Both the position numbers and the translations under genes were made by a program. A model generated the notes under the pieces. That model did no database searches, was not told the DNA's origin, and worked only from the letters and a program-made list of their open reading frames with translations. A DNA stretch of 64,000 bases from Brachynemurus nebulosus (lineage: Eukaryota; Arthropoda; Insecta; Neuroptera; Myrmeleontidae). This document shows, piece after piece, positions 24,549 through 34,051 of this stretch (within the stretch, counting starts at the first letter, position 1; each line of letters starts with the position of its first letter). Location of the stretch: positions 2,110,001-2,174,000 of the forward strand of contig JAPWDM010000044.1 in assembly GCA_035578155.1 (NCBI GenBank). Direction: 5' to 3'.

Positions 24549-26213
24549 ATGAGAAATTATAAACGCAAAACCGAAAGAGGGCTTATACTAATCGAAAAAT
24601 TTAATGATGCCGCAAGAACAATAATTTTTGGGAACAAAAGTATAAATGCTGCTTCAAAGGAATTTAATATTAAACGTACAACGCTAACACGTTATTTAAC
24701 TAAATTGAAAGCATATAAAAATAAGGAAACGCAAGATTTACCGATAATTGGTTATAAAAAACCTAGACAAGTATTTTCTAAGGACCAAGAAATTGCATTA
24801 AAAGATTATTTACTACAAATGGCTTCGATATTTTATGGAATGACTCCAAAAGATGTTCGTCAGCTTGCTTATGAGTGTGCTGAAAAATTTAATATTAAAA
24901 TGCTTGAAACATGGAAACTTAATAAAATAGCTGGCAAAGAGTGGCTTTCTAGTTTTCTAAAAAGGAATCGAGAATTATCAATTAGAAAACCCGAACCAAC
25001 AAGCATCGGACGAGCGACATCGTTTAATATTGAAAATGTAAAACCATTTTTCACTCAATTAGCTGAAGTTATGAATAAATATCAATTTACCGCCTCAAAC
25101 ATTTGGAATATAGATGAAACTGGAATTTCTACAGTACTACAACCTACTAAAATAATTGCTGCGAAAGGTAAAAAAAATGTTGGTTCCCTAACTTCTGCTG
25201 AACGGGGTACTAATGTGACACTAATATGTGCTGTTTTCGCAAACGGAAATACAGTGCCTCCTATGTTCGTATTTCCACAAAAAAAATATAAAAATCATTT
25301 TATTAATAATGGACCAAAAGGTTGTATTGGTGCAGGCAATTCAAGCGGCTGGGTAACGAATGAAGAATTTTTTATGTACATGCAACATTTCATCGCACAC
25401 GTTAAACCATCTATTAATAATCCAGTATTACTCGTATTAGATAATCATTCCTTACATTTACATGTACCAACCTTAAACTTAGCGAAAGATAATGGGATCG
25501 TAATGTTATCATTTCCACCACATTGTAGCCATAAATTACAACCACTTGATGTGGCTGTGTATGGACCATTTAAGAAATATGCTTCAACTGCTCAAGATTT
25601 ATGGTTGCCAAATAATACAGGTAAAACGATAACAATATATGATATCCCAAAAATAGTAGCAGATTCGTTACCATTAGCTACAACTAGTACAAATATCATG
25701 AAAGGATTTAAAAAGACTGGAATATTTCCATATAATGAAAATATTTTTACTCAAGGTGATTTCGCTCCGTCATTCGTAACTGATCCCCCAGAATCGCAAA
25801 TTTTAACATCATCGATAATGAATATTCAATCAAATTCAACGCCTACAATATTTTCTCCAGAAATAGTTCGACCGTACCCGAGGGCTGCTTCTAAAGAACA
25901 GGGTCAAACTAAAAGGAAAAGAAAATCTAATGTTTTAACCGATACAAAAGAAACAAAAACATTAGAGAAAGAACAAAATATAGCAAAAAAGCGTAAAAAA
26001 GTTTCTAAAAAAATTGATATTTGTATTAATAGTAATTGCTTAATATTATTATCAAGGATTTCTTGCTTAATATGCAATGAACTATTTTCAAAGAGTCGCC
26101 CCAAAGAACCGTGGATTGAATGTCAGTTATGCAAAAACTGGGCCCATATTAAATGCGTGCTTAATACTGGTGATACATATATATGTATTAATTGTGAAAA
26201 TATTTCCATATAA
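24549..26213 (+). CDS. Pogo/Tigger-type transposase with C-terminal PHD-like finger
   Basis: An uninterrupted 554-codon frame. Residues ~8-55 form a Psq-type helix-turn-helix (A-A-S-K-E-F-N-I-K-R-T-T-L-T-R-Y). Residues ~70-145 form a CENP-B/Tc5-type second helix-turn-helix. Residues ~160-395 are the DDE_1 catalytic domain: D189 in N-I-D-E-T-G, D298 in L-V-L-D-N-H, and D334 in Q-P-L-D-V, giving DD35D spacing. Basic clusters at ~455-487 are likely nuclear localisation signals. The C-terminus (506-549) has C-L-I-C, C-Q-L-C, H533, C536 and C-I-N-C, a PHD/C4HC3-like finger as seen in several insect Tigger-type proteins. The family cuts and pastes TIR elements at TA sites, which fits the flanking termini. 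AATAAA lies about 60 bp after the stop (26273-26278). Start chosen at the first ATG after a pyrimidine tract ending TTTTAG. Intactness suggests recent activity. Confidence 0.93.
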   Translation: MRNYKRKTERGLILIEKFNDAARTIIFGNKSINAASKEFNIKRTTLTRYLTKLKAYKNKETQDLPIIGYKKPRQVFSKDQEIALKDYLLQMASIFYGMTPKDVRQLAYECAEKFNIKMLETWKLNKIAGKEWLSSFLKRNRELSIRKPEPTSIGRATSFNIENVKPFFTQLAEVMNKYQFTASNIWNIDETGISTVLQPTKIIAAKGKKNVGSLTSAERGTNVTLICAVFANGNTVPPMFVFPQKKYKNHFINNGPKGCIGAGNSSGWVTNEEFFMYMQHFIAHVKPSINNPVLLVLDNHSLHLHVPTLNLAKDNGIVMLSFPPHCSHKLQPLDVAVYGPFKKYASTAQDLWLPNNTGKTITIYDIPKIVADSLPLATTSTNIMKGFKKTGIFPYNENIFTQGDFAPSFVTDPPESQILTSSIMNIQSNSTPTIFSPEIVRPYPRAASKEQGQTKRKRKSNVLTDTKETKTLEKEQNIAKKRKKVSKKIDICINSNCLILLSRISCLICNELFSKSRPKEPWIECQLCKNWAHIKCVLNTGDTYICINCENISI

Positions 26214-26278
26214 ATGTTTAAAAATAATTATTTATAAAAGATACAATTTTTTTTTTTTTTTTAATATTGTATAATAAA

Positions 26279-26740
26279 GTTTTTTAATAATGTATATATT
26301 ATTTTACAAATAAAAAGTATAAAATTGAAAATAATGTTTTATTATATATTATTTACTCTTTATTCACTAACAAATAACATATTAAGAAATATAAAGCATT
26401 ATTGTTATATTATTTTACAACATTTGAAACTTCTGAATATAAAGAATATATAGGATGGATAACTAATAGGATAGATTGGATGTGGAAAGTATATTTAGAG
26501 GTAACTATGAAATAAAAAAAAAGCTTTTAAGTACAGTAATAAAGTATATTTATTAATAAATCAAATTAGTTTTATACATTATCAATAAAATTTACCTTAT
26601 CATTAATAAATGGGACAAATTAACGTGGAAGGTATATCTAAATGTAGCTGTAAAATAAAAAAACCCTTTAAGTGTAGTAATAAAATTTATTTATTAATAA
26701 ATCAAATTAGAATTATACATTATATTTACTAGTATTATTC
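26279..26740. repeat. AT-rich spacer with a ~140-bp tandem duplication
   Basis: Two units (about 26486-26600 and 26620-26735) share TATGAAATAAAAA or TGTAAAATAAAAA, CTTTAAGT, GTAATAAA, TTTATTAATAAATCAAATTA and ATTATACATTAT. The junction between transposon sequence and rDNA-associated sequence must lie here or further right. Confidence 0.6.
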
Positions 26741-26747
26741 GTAAAAC

Positions 26748-26754
26748 TATATAT
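26748..26754 (+). promoter_or_regulatory. TATA-like box ahead of the 5S gene
   Basis: TATATAT lies 25-31 bases before the inferred 5S start, the position used by TATA-like elements upstream of many arthropod 5S genes. In sequence this AT-rich it could be chance. Confidence 0.4.
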
Positions 26755-26778
26755 TTACAAGTATCGTATCCACAATCA

Positions 26779-26896
26779 GACAACGACCATACCATGTTGA
26801 AAACACCGCTTCTCGTTCGATCACCGAAGTTAAGCAACATCGGGCATGGTAAGTATTTTCATGGGTGACCAGTTATGGAACGCCATGTGTTGTCAA
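26779..26896 (+). rRNA. 5S ribosomal RNA gene (diverged, structure conserved)
   Basis: The gene starts GACAACGACCATACCATG and contains CGATCACCGAAGTTAAGCAA, the box A region of the internal promoter. It also contains TCATGGGTGACC (box C region) and ends GTGTTGTC, with nine T (26907-26915) soon after as a Pol III stop. Against the usual animal 5S, several G/C pairs are changed, but both partners changed together: helix I GACAAC/GTTGTC, helix II ATGTTG/CAACAT, helix V CATGG/CCATG. This argues for a gene under selection rather than a decaying copy. It lies in the spacer beyond the 3' end of 28S and on the opposite strand. 5S and 45S genes are unlinked in most insects. Confidence 0.88.
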
Positions 26897-26906
26897 TAAT
26901 TTTACA

Positions 26907-26915
26907 TTTTTTTTT
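26907..26915 (+). terminator. T-run, Pol III terminator of the 5S gene
   Basis: Nine consecutive T, about 11 bases after the 5S 3' end. Confidence 0.7.
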
Positions 26916-27056
26916 ACATCTATATAAGTAATTGATTAATGTAATTAATTAGTTTGTGTACGCTGCTTCAATATTCAATATTCAATCTTCAATAAATTAT
27001 AAACAAATCCAAACTAATCAAACCCAACCTAAAACCTATCATATAATAATAGCTAA

Positions 27057-27915
27057 ATTAGCTAATAGGTTAAATTAGTAACACTTATCGTTAAATAACA
27101 TTAATCTACATAAAATACTAGTTAATAGGTTAAATTGGTAACACTTATCGTTAACTAACATTAATCTACATAAAATACTAGTTAATAGGTTAAATTGGTA
27201 ACACTTATCGTTAACCAACATTAATCTACATAAAATACTAGTTAATAGGTTAAATTGGTAACACTTATCGTTAACTAACATTAATCTACATAAAATACTA
27301 GTTAAAAGGTTAAATTGGTAACACTTATCGTTAACTAACATTAATCTACATAAAAGACTAGTTAATAGGTTAAATTGGTAACACTTATCGTTAACTAACA
27401 TTAATCTACATAAAATACTAGTTAATAGGTTAAATTGGTAACACTTATCGTTAACTAACATTAACCTACATAAAATACTAGTTAATAGGTTAAATTGGTA
27501 ACAGTTATCGTTAACTAACATTAATCTACATAAAATACTAGTTAATAGGTTAAATTGCTAACACTTATCGTTAACTAACATTACATAAAATACTAGTTAA
27601 TAGGTTAAATTGGTAACACTTATCGTTAACTAACATTAATCTACATAAAATACTAGTTAATAGGTTAAATTGGTAACACTTATCGTTAACTAACATTAAT
27701 CTACATAAAATACTAGTTAATAGGTTAAATTGGTAACACTTATCGTTAAATAACATTAAGCTACATAAAATACTAGTTAATAGGTTAAATTGGTAACACT
27801 TATTCTTAAATAACATTAATCTACATAAAATACTAGTTAATAGGTTAAATTGTTAACACTTATCGTTAACTAACATTAATCTACATAAAATACTAGTTAA
27901 TAGGTTAAATTAGTA
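27057..27915. repeat. 60-bp tandem array, ~14 units
   Basis: The consensus starts GTTAATAGGTTAAATTGGTA, then ACACTTATCGTTAACTAACA, then TTAATCTACATAAAATACTA. Units are exactly 60 bp except one of 54 bp (27541-27594, lacking a hexamer) and are nearly identical, implying recent homogenisation. It lies just beyond the 3' end of 28S, so it is best read as intergenic-spacer subrepeats. Because 60 is a multiple of three, a stop-free minus-strand frame repeating 20 residues results; I do not regard it as a gene. Confidence 0.93.
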
Positions 27916-28376
27916 TTAGCCGTTGTTAAATAATAATAATGTATAATTATTTTTAATTATTTAGTTATTTAAAAAGCCCTTAAAAATATTACTAATAATA
28001 CTTTTAAAGGCTTTATTATCTAATTATAATAGGTAGAATTAGTTAATAGGTTAAATTAGGATTAGCCATTGGTAAATAATAATAATATATAATTATTATT
28101 AAATATTTAGTTATTTAAAAAGCCCTTAAAAGTATTATTAGAAATACTTTTAAGGGCTTTATCATAAAATTATAATAGATGGAATTAGTTAATAGCTTAA
28201 ATTAGTATTAGCCACTGTTAAATAATAACAATATATAATTATAATTAAATGTTTAGTTATTTAAAAAGCCCTTAAAAGTATTATTAAAAACACTTTTAAG
28301 GGCCCTAACATATTAAATAGGAGAACAAAAAAAATTTGATAAAAAAAGCCCTCAGTAATTAAACTGAAGGCTAAAT
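27895..28376. repeat. Three ~140-bp units with hairpins, plus a fourth hairpin, after 28S
   Basis: Each unit carries an inverted pair around AAAGCCCTTAAAAGTATT and AATACTTTTAAGGGCTTT: 27971-28015, 28117-28161 and 28263-28304. Arms are 15-18 bp with small loops. A fourth, different hairpin uses AGCCCTCAGT and ACTGAAGGCT (28347-28372). On the minus strand these lie 230-630 bases downstream of the 28S 3' end. They could be processing or termination signals of the pre-rRNA, or simply palindromic subrepeats. Confidence 0.75.
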
Positions 28377-28599
28377 ATTTTAAAATTTTTGAAAAAAATC
28401 TCCCTTCTCAAATATTAATAAAATGGATAAAATATTATTTTTGAACTGATTTTAAAAAAAAAATCAATCTTTTGTTTTAATAATTATTTATTATTTTTAA
28501 AGTAAATAATTTTTTTGTGGGGTAAATCTCATTGTTTTTCATATTTTTAAAATTATATAAAAATTAATATTTTTATTAATTAAAAAAAAATATGAAATA

Positions 28600-29102
28600 T
28601 TAACGAATGCCCAAGCCAAGGGCTAAGTCTCAACAGATCGCAGCGTGGAAATTGCTCTACCGAGTACAACACCCTGCCAGGTACGTAAGTCGTCTATAAA
28701 CGATTCCGATTCCTGACGTCGAATATATAATAATATATTGACCCATGTTCGACCGTTAATGATAGGAATGAACTTAGCAACATGCTACCTGACCGTCATT
28801 CTTTATATCATTTACGGCAAATAAGGGCTCGTGCGACAATTTTTTAAAAAAAATTGCCTAATAAATGTAAACACATTGATTTAAGCCTTTCGACTGTACA
28901 TAAAAGGACTCCTAAAATTATCATTGCCTACTTTGACTAGACAGAATACGGCCTTAGAGGCGTTCAGGCATAATCCCACGGATGGTAGCTTCGCACCACC
29001 GGCCGCTCGACCGAGTGCATGAACCAAATGTCCGAACCTGCGGTTCCTCTCGTACTGAGCAGGATTACTATCGCAATGACACAGTCATCAGTAGGGTAAA
29101 AA

Positions 29103-29143
<41 letters not shown>

Positions 29144-29185
29144 ATTGGCGGGTGAACAATCCGACGCTTGGCGAATTCTGCTTCG

Positions 29186-29223
<38 letters not shown>

Positions 29224-29256
29224 GACGTCGCTATGAGCGCTTGGCCGCCATAAGCT

Positions 29257-29293
<37 letters not shown>

Positions 29294-29948
29294 GAAAACT
29301 CTTCAGGCCAAAAGGATCGATACGCCGTGCTTTCGCAGTCCCTATGCATACTGAACATCGGGATCAAGCCAACATTTGCCGTTTTGCTCTACGCGAGGTT
29401 TCTGTCCTCGCTGAGTTGGTTTTAGGACACCTGCGTTATTCTTTGACAGATGTACCGCCCCAGTCAAACTCCCCGTCTGGCAGTGTCCTTGAATCGGATC
29501 ACGCAGGAGTATATATTTGATATTAAAAATTAAAAATATAACACAATACTCGTTTTTTAAAAAACCACAGTATAACATATAATTTCAAAATACAATAAAA
29601 TAAAAATTACAAATATGAGAATATAGGGTATTAAAATAAGAAATAAAAATTATATATATATATAAAATAAACATCAACTTTAATACGCTTGGCTCAAGAA
29701 CACCGTAACATGTGCAATGCCTTTTTTATGAATGACAATTGTCACAGTACGCGTTCCGCCTCATCGAGTAAGTAAAGAAACAATGAAAGTAGTGGTATTT
29801 CACCAGCGACAAATAAATCCCACAAAAAGTACAATATAAATTTCCCACTTATGCTACACCTCTCATGTCTCCTTACAGTGCCAGACTAGAGTCAAGCTCA
29901 ACAGGGTCTTATTTCCCCGCTAATTTTTCCAAGCCCGTTCCCTTGGCA

Positions 29949-29979
<31 letters not shown>

Positions 29980-29982
29980 AAC

Positions 29983-30037
<55 letters not shown>
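28600..30037 (-). rRNA. 28S rRNA, 3' segment (interrupted gene)
   Basis: Conserved blocks, read on the plus strand, run from the 28S 3' end (CCCAAGCCAAGGGCTAAGTC, CAACAGATCGCAGCGTGGAA) through CCGACATCGAAGGATCAAAA, TTAGGACACCTGCGTTATTC and GCCAGACTAGAGTCAAGCTC to TGACGAGGCATTTGGCTA. The segment stops exactly at the R2 cleavage site; the rRNA would continue with CTTAAGAGAG but does not. AT-rich expansions interrupt the core at about 28800-28930 and 29515-29680. The large ribosomal subunit RNA cannot be made whole from this locus. The ORFs over it are shadows. Confidence 0.93.
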
Positions 30038-31826
30038 TTCGCTATGCGCAAGGCACACTTTCCGCTACGGCGGAACGTTGGGTTTGGAGCCCGGGCTATG
30101 CAGTAGGAAAAGAGTATTAGAAAACCCACGCATATATCTGCGCCCATAGGACTCCGAGGCGATGCCATCGGACGAACATGAATGAACTAACTCTCTGCCA
30201 AGGTAAGTGACACCATCATTGGAACTTGGCCGGTCCTGGCATCGAGACCGTTTCCAGGGAAAACTACGTGGAGGTGTCTACCGGTGTCACAGGGCTTTTG
30301 CCTTTACTCGACGTGGTGCGATTTTGATGAATTCTCAAACATGGTGGTTAGGTACTCACAGAGCACTCCTCCCTATCCACAAGTCAACCACGATTCTCAG
30401 TTTAACTTGATGTGCATGTGCATGTCTAAAATAGCTATCGAAATAGCTAAAATAAATAGGTTAAAATCAATGGTTGGGTACAAGCGGTAGTATCACAGAG
30501 GATATCACAGTGAAGATTTGTAAAAATCTTCGATAAAAAGTAAAAGCCGCTTGTACCACGTCGACGTTAAAAACAATTAAAATAGTGCCGGGGGTATATC
30601 ACAGTTAAAGCGTAGTGGTGTAAAAGGCCAACTACTTTAATAAAAGCCCCCGAACACTAGATCATAAATAGTTAAAATACAGCACAGCTGAAGTCAAAAT
30701 AATTTAAAGTTAAAATGATCCGCAATGTTTTTCAACATGCCGAATCGTCGTAGTTTAAGCAACATCTTTCAATGTGCCTAATCGTCTTTTATGTTAAAAT
30801 ACACATGCACGCACCATGGAGATTTTCATCCCATTGCTTTCTTTACCCGGGCCGGTCGGGTTGGAGCGGAGGACCTGGGCCAGTAGGTTCCACTCCTGGG
30901 GGCGCATAATCAATAAACTGGTGGACGATCTCTATAGAGCACCGCAGTGCTGTTAAGGAAATTGTAAGAAGTGTTTTTCTGTCTTTGATGCCAATTTTGG
31001 CGAGATCTTCCTGAGTTTGCTGGGGCAGTGCTCCCCGAGTACCTACCACTATCGGTACCACCGCACCACTTTCTGCACCAAGCAACTCCTGACAGTGAGT
31101 GACAATTTTGTTATATTTTCGAAATTTCTCCCTCCTGCCAGACATCATACTATCCCCATCCTCATAGCGGACGGTAACGTCGACCACGAGGACCCTTCCA
31201 TCCTTTTCCGTCTGGATTTGGGGTTCCTTTGACTATTGTCATCTCACTGTTTTTACTTAATTTATCCACGATGATGTTGACTATTTCATCGTGGCGGCGG
31301 ATGTGCGCTTCCTTCGTGGCCGTACGTTGGCCAGTCACATGCCCCAGTGTTTCAGGGAGCGACCTGCATTGTCGACATGTTGCATCCGCCTGGGGGTTGA
31401 TCCTTTGTAGTGCTACTCTTGTTGGTGTTGTATTAGTTCGTAGCTTAAGAGCACTAAATACCTGCCGGGCTTTAATAAAGTAGGATCATACATAATTCGA
31501 TATCGGATCATCGAGGTGAGCATGTACCTCTCTCCCCTATGTTTTGCTTTGCCCCCATTTAGCCACTTCTTACTTTTTAAGTCGGTGCTTATGCCTCCTC
31601 ACTTCGGGGAATGAAACCGGCCAAGGCAACCGAAGTGTGTTACATAATTTTCGTAACTTGTTTTCTAAGTTCGTGGAAGCAATAAGCACCTTAATTGCAG
31701 GGTCTTCACTCTTCATGAATTTCAATCTATGTCCCAAAGTTATCGTGGCTACAAGATTTTCGAGCTTTGGGAAACCTAGTCCTCCGTCCCTCTTGCTGGC
31801 AAAAATGAATCCATCACATGTACTAT
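30038..31826 (-). pseudogene. R2: R2 non-LTR retrotransposon, 5'-truncated and frameshifted
   Basis: The 3' junction is precisely at the canonical R2 site (TTTGGCTA of 28S). The minus strand encodes, in broken frames from the 5' side: the end of the RT region (R-D-G-G-L-G-F-P-K-L-E), the zinc knuckle C-R-Q-C-x8-H, and the restriction-like endonuclease with V-D-V-T-V-R-Y-E-D-G and L-L-T-I-S-L-T-A-L-R. The last intact frame is 30843-31187 and ends TAA. At least two frameshifts or stops lie upstream, and the RT catalytic core is missing. An ~800-bp 3' UTR (30038-30842) completes it. R2 inserts only into 28S by target-primed reverse transcription, and 5' truncation is common. The insertion is in the same orientation as 28S, as expected. 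Confidence 0.92.
30470..30655 (-). other. Two related stem modules in the R2 3' UTR
   Basis: Module 1 closes with GGGTACAAGCGG (30475-30486) against CCGCTTGTACC (30547-30557); module 2 with GCCGGGGG (30587-30594) against CCCCCG (30647-30652). Both contain TATCACAGT followed by a small inner hairpin and AAAAGC. The R2 3' UTR is bound by its own reverse transcriptase, so duplicated structure here may be functional; that is inference. Confidence 0.5.
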
Positions 31827-32035
31827 ATAATTAAATAAATAAAAATATAAATATAAAAATTATATGATATATATGTTGAGTAAAGTCTGAAAGCAAGAAA
31901 GTTCCGTAGGTGGCCAAGGCACGGGACCGAGTTCGGATCCACAAAAACATATACCCAAAACTAATTCATTAATAATAATAATAAAAAACGCCGTGAGCAG
32001 CGGGGCCCCATCACGGTAGTCGAATTTTCCCCTTC
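31827..32035. other. Junction region upstream of R2, origin unknown
   Basis: After the truncated R2 end comes an AT-rich stretch, then a GC-richer block (GTTCCGTAGGTGGCCAAGGC, ACGGGACCGAGTTCGGATCC), an (AAT)n run, and CGCCGTGAGCAGCGGGGCCC. The GC-rich hairpin CGCCGTGA...TCACGG and the (AAT)n tail hint at the 3' end of another retroposon. The 28S sequence expected upstream of the R2 site is absent. Confidence 0.4.
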
Positions 32036-32712
32036 ATCTTCGGTATTGAATGTTTACAAGCGAAATGTGATTGAAAGTCTACAACCTAATTGTCATTTTG
32101 TTGGTTTTAAAACTGGTCATGAGTGTTCGGCTGATCGAGGCTTTAAAAAAAGGTTTTAAGTATTTAAGGGCTGTATCTCAGTAAATTTCAATTTTGTGCC
32201 GAAAACAGGTAGCAGAACAAAAACCAACACAATTCGTACGAGGGCATTCCTGCCCATGTTTATCCGCTAATTGCCTTTATGTTTTAGTTTTAAATATTAA
32301 AAAAGGACCTTAAATAGTAAACTGGAAGGCCTTTATAAAGATATTTTTTCTTTCAAAAAAAAAAAAATAAATAAAAAATAAAAAATTATTTCTTCGGTAT
32401 TGAGTGTCTACAAGCGAAATATAATTGAAAGTCCACAAGCGATTTGTAATTTTGGTGGTTTCAAAACTGATAATGAGTGTCCGGTTGATCGGGGCTTTAT
32501 AAAAAGATTTTAAGTTTTTAAGGGCTGAATCTCAGTAAATTTCAATTTTGTGCCGATAGAAGTTAACAGGGAAAAAGCCAACACAATTCGTACGAGGGCA
32601 TTTCTATCCATGCTTATCCGCCAATTGCCTTTGTGTTTTACTTTTAAATATTAAAAAAGGAACTTAAATAGTAAACTGGAAGGCTTTTATGAAGATATTT
32701 TTTCTTTCCAAA
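32036..32712. repeat. Tandem duplication of a ~350-bp unit
   Basis: Units starting near 32036 and 32389 share TCTTCGGTATTGA, CAAGCGAAAT, TTAAGGGCTG.ATCTCAGTAA, ATTTCAATTTTGTGCCGA, ACACAATTCGTACGAGGGCA and a closing hairpin around TTAAATAGTAAACTGGAAGG. The two copies have diverged. The unit is neither 28S nor a part of R2 that I can identify; it could be spacer sequence or the 5' leader of a different element. Confidence 0.7.
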
Positions 32713-32939
32713 AAAATCCAAAATTTCTATTTTATAAATAATAAAAATCCAAAATTCCTAAATAATAATTAAATGAATAAATAAACAGTGACTTTAATAA
32801 CATTTGCAAATTACTTAATATGTATGTATTTCATTTGTTAAAAAATTGTATTCACTTTTTTTTAAATTTTTTAAAATTACTATTCGCCTACTTGTATTTA
32901 GAATAAACATAATGCTTTTAAAACACATTTAACAATAGC
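32713..32939. other. AT-rich spacer
   Basis: Nothing recognised. Confidence 0.5.
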
Positions 32940-33640
32940 ATTCAATTCCGATGTAAAAATGGGAGAAGTGGGGGGAAAAGTGATGTGGACTCCCTACAAG
33001 GTACTAGCTGGATACCAACTGAATACACGTACAAAATTTCAGCCCTCTAGGTTTCCTTATGGAGTCTCTAGACGTGTTAGAAAACAAGCAAAAAAATTAA
33101 GGAAATATTGGCGTAAAAATCGTGGGGGTAAGGGTTAAAAGTTGAAACCTCCAAAAAACAGTGTCTGGCTATTAGCTTAACCTGTACACCAAATTTCAGC
33201 CCTCTAGGTTTATTTGGGGAGATTTTGACCCGAACGAAACTGTTAAAAAACAAGAAAAATCATGTTCTTTTGGGTATAAAAATGGTGGGGGTAGGGGTTA
33301 AAAGTCGAGACCCCCAAAAGGCACCCCCTTGATACTAACTCAATCCGAATACAAAATTTCAGCCCTCTAAGTTTATTCGGGTGACCTGTGCGAGTGGTAC
33401 AAACTTCGAAAACGTCGAAAATGCATGAAATTGTAGCTTAAAAATGAGGGGGGGTGGGGGTAAAATATTAAAACCTCCAAAAAGCACAACCTAGGTACGA
33501 ACTTTATCAACACACCAAATTTCAACCCTCTACGTTAATTCTGGGGGGCTGGGGGCCTGTTAGATCCAGCGAAAATCGTTTTTCCCCCCTCTACTCCCAC
33601 CATATCATCCTAGGAAGCTGAATTTTGGATATGTTGTAGA
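32940..33640 (+). repeat. Degenerate ~140-bp tandem repeats with G-rich runs
   Basis: The motif ACAAAATTTCAGCCCTCTAG, or a close variant, recurs near 33029, 33190, 33350 and 33514. Each is followed by GTTTATT.GGG and a GGGGGTAGGGGTTAAAAG-like G-rich run with AAACCTCCAAAAA. The four to five units are well diverged. The CAAATTTCAGCCCTCTAG style is common in decayed insect repeats. No frame stays open. Confidence 0.65.
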
Positions 33641-33853
33641 TAATTGACCGAAACATTATTTAAAACCGGTTTGAAAAAGTTTTATTGCTTTTCCGCCCCC
33701 CACCACCCCCTTAAAGGTCGGGTCCGAAAAAAAATTTGCCCAAAATTTGACCCCACTTTGATAGTATTGTTGTGCATCGGAATAAGCCCCACTTACCAAA
33801 TTTCATCTCTTAACTTCCATAGGGGGGCCCTACACATATTAAAAGGTTGCGGG

Positions 33854-33888
<35 letters not shown>

Positions 33889-34010
33889 CATCTTTTTTTT
33901 TTACATAATCGTGTTCTACGGGTCCGAAAACGGATAGCGCCCCTGGTCTCGCCTCTCGCAGCTCTTATCGTATAGACTGTATAAGTCTAATTTTTCGGAG
34001 AAAATTCGAC
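33641..34010. other. Mixed spacer with GC-rich patches and a short (TA)n
   Basis: CACCACCCCCTTAAAGGTCG and AGGGGGGCCCTACACATATT patches continue the preceding repeat style. (TA)n at 33858-33884. The 97-codon frame at 33644-33937 crosses the TA tract and is not credible. Confidence 0.4.

Positions 34011-34051
<41 letters not shown>

Noticed and set aside
27075..27816. Long stop-free minus-strand frames repeating M-L-V-N-D-K-C-Y-Q-F-N-L-L-T-S-I-L-C-R-L
   Set aside because: They result from the 60-bp repeat unit being a multiple of three. There is no splice or start context, and the array sits in rDNA spacer.
27057..27915. Possible CRISPR-like array
   Set aside because: The whole 60-bp unit repeats; there are no variable spacers. 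The context is a eukaryotic rDNA spacer.
28964..30410. ORFs over 28S and the R2 3' UTR
   Set aside because: Shadow frames of rRNA and UTR sequence.
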